Shown here piece after piece: positions 57,792-64,000 of a stretch of DNA of 64,000 bases; position 1 is the stretch's first letter, and every line of letters starts with the position of its first letter. This stretch comes from Micromussa lordhowensis (lineage: Eukaryota; Cnidaria; Anthozoa; Scleractinia; Lobophylliidae), in assembly GCA_964020085.1 (NCBI GenBank), contig OZ026606.1, forward strand, positions 13,409,297-13,473,296, given 5' to 3'. A program made the position numbers and the translations under genes. The notes under the pieces were generated by a model that was not told the origin of the DNA, did no database searches, and was given only the letters and a program-made list of their open reading frames with translations.

Positions 57792-57880
57792 ATACCACGC
57801 CCAAAATGGCCGCCATCCGGGGGAGGCAATTTCCTGTGGGCTACTCGCAGGGGTGGCTTGTGTACCTTGTATCAGCAAAA

Positions 57881-58078
57881 ATGGCGTGCAAGATTTTGAG
57901 GTTAAGTGATGTCGAAGGTTTAGCTAAAACATACTTGAATGCATGGAAATCGGGAAAAGTCTGTTGCTTTCATGAGAACTGTTTTCCTAAGCGTCTTTCG
58001 TTCACCTCCGAGTGGTTGAACTATCACTATCGAATTCAACATTCTCAAGATCGCGCAAGTGGTGATGAAGAAATATAG
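57881..58078 (+). CDS. Small C2H2-like ORF inside the TIR element (copy 2)
   Basis: Encodes the same 65-residue peptide as 34196-34393 (MACKILRL start, CCFHENC and HYRIQH pairs). The retrotransposon inserted about 90 bases upstream of this ATG. That would separate it from any promoter lying in the left half of the TIR element. Function unknown. Confidence 0.4.
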   Translation: MACKILRLSDVEGLAKTYLNAWKSGKVCCFHENCFPKRLSFTSEWLNYHYRIQHSQDRASGDEEI

Positions 58079-59142
58079 AGAAGAACAAAATGTGCTCAGG
58101 AAACTCATGGCTAGTGAAACTCTGAACAGGATCGCAATTCAGTCTTAAAAGAGACAAGAACAAGTAAGTTTTTTTAACGTTTGTCTGCTCGGCGAACTGA
58201 ACAATTTTCTTCGCGAAATCATTGTGAAATCGAAGGTCAAGTCTTAAGTTGCATTGAGCTTAATCTTAGCATACATTTGTTTAAAGGAAAGTAATTTTTT
58301 TGTCTTTTACATCTGCGGTGATGGGTAAATCCCTTTGCAGATTACATATATAGATGTAGATGTAGATAACAATACGATTTCAGTGGTGAGAACCAAACGA
58401 TGATTAAGCTTATCCTTTTGTTTACTTCGTTTTATTAACGGCATTTTTACAGAAGTTCTAAATTTAACGTTTGCAAATAATAGGAAAAAATAAATATAAG
58501 ATATATAGATTGCAAGACTTTATTTAAGTTGAAATTTACCTTGAAGAGAGAGCTCTTGAAGAGGACATTCCAGCTGATCCGAATCGTTCGCCATATTATT
58601 GTTTTTAGGACATGCAAGACTACCCCTCACGGGTTTCAGGGAGGCCTTTGAAGTAAAACAGTTTTGCTTCTTTTCTTGGAAAATACGAAACTAGGTAACA
58701 AAAAAACTAATGCAAACTGTAGCGACATAATTAGCAATGAGTTTCTGTGAGTTTCAAGCTGTCAAATGAAGCCAAAGCCGAGAAATCCATCGATGTACGA
58801 GAAAACGACAAGGATGTACGAGAAATCGACGTACATCTGGTAGAGGTTCTCCGCCTGATCGATCCATTCGACTTTGTGCCTGCGGTACACTTCGCACAGC
58901 GGATTGATATAACGAATGCTTGAACCTCTGCGGAGGAGAGAGTAGTTGCCCTAAACATAATTTATGAAGCGCTTTGGTTGATGATCTTATCGATAATGAT
59001 GAAAAGTAGCTTCTTCTAAAAAACATACCCAGTCCAAAACGAGAGCAAAAAGCATACCCTATTTATGACCAAAACGGCTGAAAAACCGTACCCTTTGGGG
59101 CTGCACATACCTATATAGCCCATATAAGGAAGTACCCCCGGG

Positions 59143-59960
59143 TCGAAAAGCTAGGTTTTCAAAATGTTTTTCGCCCACACGAAAACGCAAAGCTTGCGGT
59201 TTGAAGAGCGTTTTCGAAAAGCTCCGTTTCGTGACGGAATAATGTGGATGGTAGACCGCATTTTCAATTTTCATCCGGCGCAAGTGAACAGCGCAACTGC
59301 ACTCTCGTGGCATTAAATAATATCAGTAACGCTGGGGTCGACGCTTACAAAACATATTTAAAATTTCAATTTCACTTACGAATTTCGCAATTGTCAAGAT
59401 CTGTTCAGTACGTCTATCGGCTTTAAAACTCTATTAACCTGCTCAAGTTGAGTGTACAATAAAACCGTTACCGTAATTCCAAAATGGGAAATACGAAAAA
59501 TTAGCCGTCGTGGTTCACGTTCTCCAAGCAGGCAGGACTTGGTTAGGGGTGGAGCAGGGGTGGGGTGAGGGGTGGGGTTAATTTCGGTACATGCCCGAAT
59601 TTTTTAACCTTTTCATGCACTCGGAGATTTTTTTCTCGTACGTGTGTATGCGTAATACTTTTTTCTCCGTTTACCACGCATTTTTTCGGCTCACTTTTTT
59701 TTTCGTGTGAACTTTTTTCGGCAGCGGTCGTGTGCATGAATTATTATTTTTAGTGCAATTATACCTGCAGGATATATATTTTCTAAATAACCAGCCCCCC
59801 CTACCGTCAAAAGTCAATGGCTCACGTGCACAGCCATTGTTCTGCACATTAAACCTTTTGTTTGGTGACTTTCTCGTTATTCACTGCGGTTTAATCTCGT
59901 TCCCAAATGTCTTGTTCGCCATGAAGTTGACGAGATCTGGGAACGAAATCCGCGTGGCGG
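59143..59960. repeat. Repeat-rich 3' flank of the second cGAS-like gene
   Basis: Copy of 35458-36277 with small indels around GGTGGAGCAGGGGTGGGGTG. No independent gene is visible. Confidence 0.45.
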
Positions 59961-61262
59961 TCACAATAGATCCGTCAAATAAGTCTCAAAATTTGGGGTC
60001 GACGCTAAGTACTTGTCTGGTTTCGTTCGCACCTGATAGCATTTCTGTAACAGGCCAGCTACATGATCCTCGCTGATGGATTGTGACAGTAGATTCACAC
60101 TTGGTAGAAAATAATGCGGAAAAGCGCGCGCACCCAGGCCGATGATGATTGCGTCTATAACAGCTAAAAGAAGCTCAGGTAGATTTTCTTCAGTCCAGTA
60201 ACCCGGAGGAACATGGTCCATTGTGTAGAACAGAATAGTTTTCAGATTGTAAGAGGTGATAAATTTGGGTTGAGAGAGATGGGCTTTCAATATAGCTTTT
60301 AAGACTAACCAGCATTTTCGTACCAGTGGCCGAGACTCGCTAATGTAAGCTGCAAGGACAAGTTCAGCCTTTGATGTCGAAAGACGCCAACTATGTGGGA
60401 TTGCGTCGATGGATTTAGCGACCAAATGGGCGGGCATACGAAAAAGCTCTTTTTCTACGTCTTTTGCTGGCCAGTACCGCTTTCTGGAAGCCCAGCTATC
60501 GTAAATATTGAAAATACCTGCAGCTGTAACACAGACGACCAGGTCGATACTCCAATTGTTGATGCAGTTATATCCCGCTTTGCGCAGTGTGACACCCTGC
60601 CAGTCTTCCGGGTATGGAGACTGCATTTCAAGAGGCAACTTTGCAATGTCAAATTGCAGTGTCAAAGCTGGGCCATTTCTACTGACAGCAATACAACCTG
60701 GTACTAATCCCTCCTCTCTCTCCATCATTTCATTCATGACTGTAGCCACAACTTGCTCAAACGACTGCATAATTTTGTCAGCATCTAACAGGTGGTTTCC
60801 ATCTCTTAAGACACAACAATCCTGCCATCTTTTAAGGGTATCGCCACTGAGAACAATATGCTTAAAAGCGTCTTGTTTCTCTTCGCCTGAAATTACACAA
60901 TCAACTAAAGAAACACCCTCAGAATGCGCCCCCAAGTCACGCAACACAAGCATGAAATCAAACTCGTGTTCAATATAATTCTGGAAATTTGTCTTCTGGC
61001 TTACGACAGAATGTTCTTTGAAGCTTCCAGTTGGGATAACCTCTCCAAAATCAAACCTGGCATCTATTTCACAAATACGTGGTAGAATTTCTTCCGTGAC
61101 GAAAGTATTGAACTGTTCAAGTTTATCTGTTGCTACTTGTGACTCATTATATATTCGGTCTGCCTGGTAATAGGCCATCAGGTCTGATAGATCTCTGTAT
61201 GGTACACCAGATAGCACGTCAACCCTTTCTTGTGGGCTGTTTTCAGTTTTACTGTTAGCCAT
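59961..61262 (-). CDS. cGAS-like receptor / Mab-21 family nucleotidyltransferase (copy 2)
   Basis: Intronless 433-residue paralog of the gene at 36278-37579, with 13 amino-acid differences that I count by eye (for example Gly65 to Glu, Glu73 to Gly, Ile87 to Val, Phe186 to Leu, Asp249 to Gly). The catalytic set is unchanged: Gly79-Ser80, Glu100, Asp102, Asp240. The Mab-21 C-terminal motifs are identical. Two changes (65 and 73) fall just before the GS loop, and one (249) just after the third acidic residue. An open frame with few changes suggests both copies are maintained. Role as for copy 1: probable cytosolic nucleic-acid sensor making a cyclic dinucleotide second messenger; ligand unknown. 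Confidence 0.88.
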   Translation of the reverse strand: MANSKTENSPQERVDVLSGVPYRDLSDLMAYYQADRIYNESQVATDKLEQFNTFVTEEILPRICEIDARFDFGEVIPTGSFKEHSVVSQKTNFQNYIEHEFDFMLVLRDLGAHSEGVSLVDCVISGEEKQDAFKHIVLSGDTLKRWQDCCVLRDGNHLLDADKIMQSFEQVVATVMNEMMEREEGLVPGCIAVSRNGPALTLQFDIAKLPLEMQSPYPEDWQGVTLRKAGYNCINNWSIDLVVCVTAAGIFNIYDSWASRKRYWPAKDVEKELFRMPAHLVAKSIDAIPHSWRLSTSKAELVLAAYISESRPLVRKCWLVLKAILKAHLSQPKFITSYNLKTILFYTMDHVPPGYWTEENLPELLLAVIDAIIIGLGARAFPHYFLPSVNLLSQSISEDHVAGLLQKCYQVRTKPDKYLASTPNFETYLTDLL

Positions 61263-64000
61263 GAAATTGTCCTTTGTATGATGTCTTACCTATTGACATG
61301 GGCAAAACAGATATCTTATTATAGACTAAACTACTGTGGTGCAGTGGCCAGGTCAGGGGGGAGGGGGAGGATCTCATATGAAAACTGAACGGGGGTACCA
61401 AGAGGAACCAAGATCCTGTTTTGTGGGCGGGCCTTTTTTCACCCCTAAGAGGTACCAATTCTAAAACAACATGATAACTGATGCTTTCATAATTTAAAAT
61501 AGCGATAAGGACTCATTACCCTAAATGTTACCACAAAAGCTCACACCGTGCAACTATGCACCATTTGAGGTTGAAAACCCTATAAAGAGGTACCAAAACT
61601 CCTTTTTTAACCCCTTAAGATATGGCAAGCAACTCCATCCATTTTATATCACATGGGAGACCTCCCCCGAGGGGTCAGGGTCCTTTTGTTTACTTCACTA
61701 TCATGATGTCTCTCTCTATTCAGGAGCATACATGGACACCAATGCATTTCATGCTGAGGGAAACCCTACAATGGACAAGCTTCTCATCCATGGCCAACGG
61801 AGAGTAAAAATACTCCTATTCGCCTAATGCTATGCAAACCAGAGATAAACACTGGCCTGATTAGCCTGTCCTGCAATTTTTTTTTTTTTTTTTGGGGGGG
61901 GGGGGTGCCACAGACTATGGCCTGATGGGCTGGTAGGCTCAAATGCAGACTTAACCTGGCAGTACATAGTTTTGCTTTGACCAAGCAATTTCAGTACATC
62001 AAGATAGAAAATAAATAAATACAAAGAGGATGAGCTGTCATTATTTTGTAGTGTGGGGTGTTAATTTGAACCCATCTCTGACTAGAATAAGGGACGGGGT
62101 ATTTACATCTGAAAACTAATACCTGTACCAGTATAAATACATTATTTCAAACCAAGTTTTATCAGATATACAATGTGGGTCATGTGATGCCATCTTAGCT
62201 TGGATGCCTAAACTAAACTAAACTAACATGTGCTTAATGGCTCCGACCACAACAAAATTGATTTTATACCAGAACAAGGTGTAGAGTCGCGGTGAATAAA
62301 ATAACTTGCTTTTAATACACACCAAACAACCGTTACAACTCTTGGTTTTCACACACCCACCGCATACATTACTGCTGTTTATATAACTACCGACAACAAT
62401 TGATATTACGTAATTGGCAAACTACACGTGCGGAATTAGTCAAGACACTACACAAGGGGTCACTCTTTGTTTATGATACCAGTCTGAGTTTTTGTACCAG
62501 ACCTGGTACAGCGACCATGGTCGACTCACACTGTATGTCTTGATCTGGTATATGACATTTCATACTGGTAGTAGATGAACAAACACACAGTTACAAGAGG
62601 GGTCAGGATGAAATCTCACCAGTATGAAAGTCATACTGATATCATTTAAACAGCTGCTAAGGAAGATCTAGGAACAAACAGCAGGTGAACATCACAAGGA
62701 GTAGTGCACATGGAAGTGTTGTCTCAAACTGGGTTTTAACATAGGCAGCTCCACACATAGGCTTTATTCCCTAGGTAATCCCTAGGTAATCCCACTAAAG
62801 CTATTTTTAGATTTGGTATCCAGTCTCTTACCCTCCCTTCCCTCTTACCAACTCTTATAATGTACACCACTTGATGTGTATCAGAGGTCAGTGTAAGGAA
62901 AGCTGGTACAAAAACTCACAACTTAATCTGAAATAGAGTACAGTATTGATTCTGACCAAAAACGTGGTATACCTGATAAAAAAAAGTAACCTCTTCCTAC
63001 CATAAATACAATGTGATTAAATAATAGCCCCTTTCCAAGTTGCCTAAAGCCTCTCTTTCAAAGCGAGGCCTGGCGCACAACCATTCATATGAAAATGAGT
63101 TTAATTTGCATGTGAATGAAATCTCATTTTCAAATGAAAGGATGGACACTAATGCTCTCTTTGAGAAAGAGGCTAAATGGTAATTTGGAAATGGCCTATT
63201 GTATAATTGAATTACATTACCGGTACCAAAAAAACTAACTAACAAAACTAACAAGGGTTTAGTAACTGAATCAACAAATGAATAAATAAAGGTTGTACTA
63301 AAAAACATGTATTTTATCTTATTTATCTACAGAATCTAGTAGTGTGGTAGGGTGAATATATAATTTGATGTTTTGGCCATTAAAATAAAACATGCTGTAA
63401 ATTATAAGGTAGTTTCATACCTTTGGATCGAGATGGAACAAGCTTGCAATATGGGCTAATTAAGTGGGGGAATATTTTCCAAATGCACAGGACACAAAAC
63501 TAGTTTAGATGATATTTCCCTACACTAGCCCCTACATCAAGCTACAATGGGCAACAATAGTGTTGAGCGTCTTGGAAACATTCCCCCCCCCTTCCTTCCC
63601 AAACAATGTTTATTTTTGAGTAATTTTTTTGGAAAAAAAATACCTCTTAGTCGGCGTTTTAGGTAAGTTATGGACGGGTGGTTCAGTGAGTGGATCAGTG
63701 AGAGATCTATGTGTCACACCAATCAGATTGGATCTACCATTAAACACCAATCAAATTTCCTGTTGTAAAGGTAAATGGTATGTGAGAAGATTTGATCCCA
63801 ATACAGTTCAGAATGGCCATATTAATTTTTCTATAAAAGAGGAGGCAGTATTCATATATTGGGCTTACTTCTTCATTTTCTATGGGTTAGGCTAAGGATT
63901 TTAGCTATGAACGAGATGAGTCTTGAGTTTTGAAGCAGTTCGTGAGTTAGTAGTATGCAAATGGCACCAGGTATTTTTATTTTTAGTTACAAAGGTAACT
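61263..64000. other. Upstream region of the second cGAS-like gene and repeats to the window end
   Basis: Copy of 37580-41511 minus the 39581-40316 segment and one 250-bp unit. It holds G-rich and T-run tracts, the single 250-bp unit at 63088-63310, a C-run near 63583 and the start of the AT-rich tandem repeat. No gene was recognised. Confidence 0.45.

Larger units (their letters stand above)
55052..59142. mobile_element. TIR element (copy 2), interrupted by a non-LTR retrotransposon
   Basis: Same ends and TCGAAAAGC flanks (55043-55051 and 59143-59151) as the element at 33829-35457. It is split at about 55332 by a 2.46-kb retrotransposon that the first copy lacks. Without that insertion the two copies are nearly identical, so the element was in place before the segmental duplication. 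Confidence 0.65.
48205..64000. repeat. Segmental duplication, copy 2 (continues past the window)
   Basis: Collinear with 26966-41511. Differences are a retrotransposon insertion (about 55332-57791), absence of the 39581-40316 segment and of one 250-bp unit, loss of the (AAC)n region, and point changes. The match is unbroken at base 64000. Confidence 0.9.

Noticed and set aside
55490..57829. Possibility that the RT ORF is viral
   Set aside because: APE-type endonuclease plus RT with an (ATC)n tail and no LTRs, protease or integrase indicates a non-LTR retrotransposon.

Overview
The window looks like nuclear DNA of a cnidarian, most likely an anthozoan (stony coral or sea anemone). The genes are animal genes with GT-AG introns: a Piezo channel, Neurexin IV/Caspr-like adhesion proteins and cGAS-like (Mab-21 fold) enzymes. 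The spaces between them are AT-rich and full of short inverted-repeat elements, tRNA-derived SINEs and non-LTR retrotransposon remains. The species assignment is inference. No rRNA, functional tRNA, CRISPR array or bacterial-type operon was seen.

Left part (1-26770). Plus-strand exons between 232 and 8693 encode the last ~465 residues of Piezo: anchor, outer helix, cap, inner helix and C-terminal domain. Its introns carry SINEs, a TTAA-flanked MITE, foldback elements and a polypyrimidine tract. After a repeat-rich gap with a broken reverse transcriptase (about 10640-11472) comes a three-exon plus-strand gene (13926-20058) for a type I membrane protein: two laminin G domains, EGF, fibrinogen-like module, Ser/Thr-rich stalk, one membrane segment. 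A 6.7-kb gap rich in MITEs and long inverted repeats follows.

Right part (26770-64000). Three related Neurexin IV-like transcription units lie on the minus strand: A (26772-30827), C (45134-47255, no first exon found) and B (48173-52069). Two nearly identical intronless genes for cGAS-like nucleotidyltransferases lie at 36278-37579 and 59961-61262. Gene A, a TIR element carrying a small C2H2-like ORF, and the first cGAS-like gene form a block (26966 to at least 41511). This block recurs in the same orientation at 48205-64000 and is still matching at the window edge. The second copy has a 2.46-kb 5'-truncated non-LTR retrotransposon that the first copy lacks.

The simplest model is one tandem duplication of about 21.24 kb, with unit 1 at 26966-48204 and unit 2 starting at 48205. 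One breakpoint would then explain two oddities: B loses its cytoplasmic tail just after the membrane segment, and C is cut off from its first exon. The surviving first exon of B is in the right phase to splice to either B's or C's terminal exon. The adhesion genes probably act at the cell surface in contact or junction formation. The cGAS-like pair would act in the cytosol in nucleic-acid sensing and cyclic dinucleotide signalling. I see no direct functional link between the two families beyond sharing the duplicated block.
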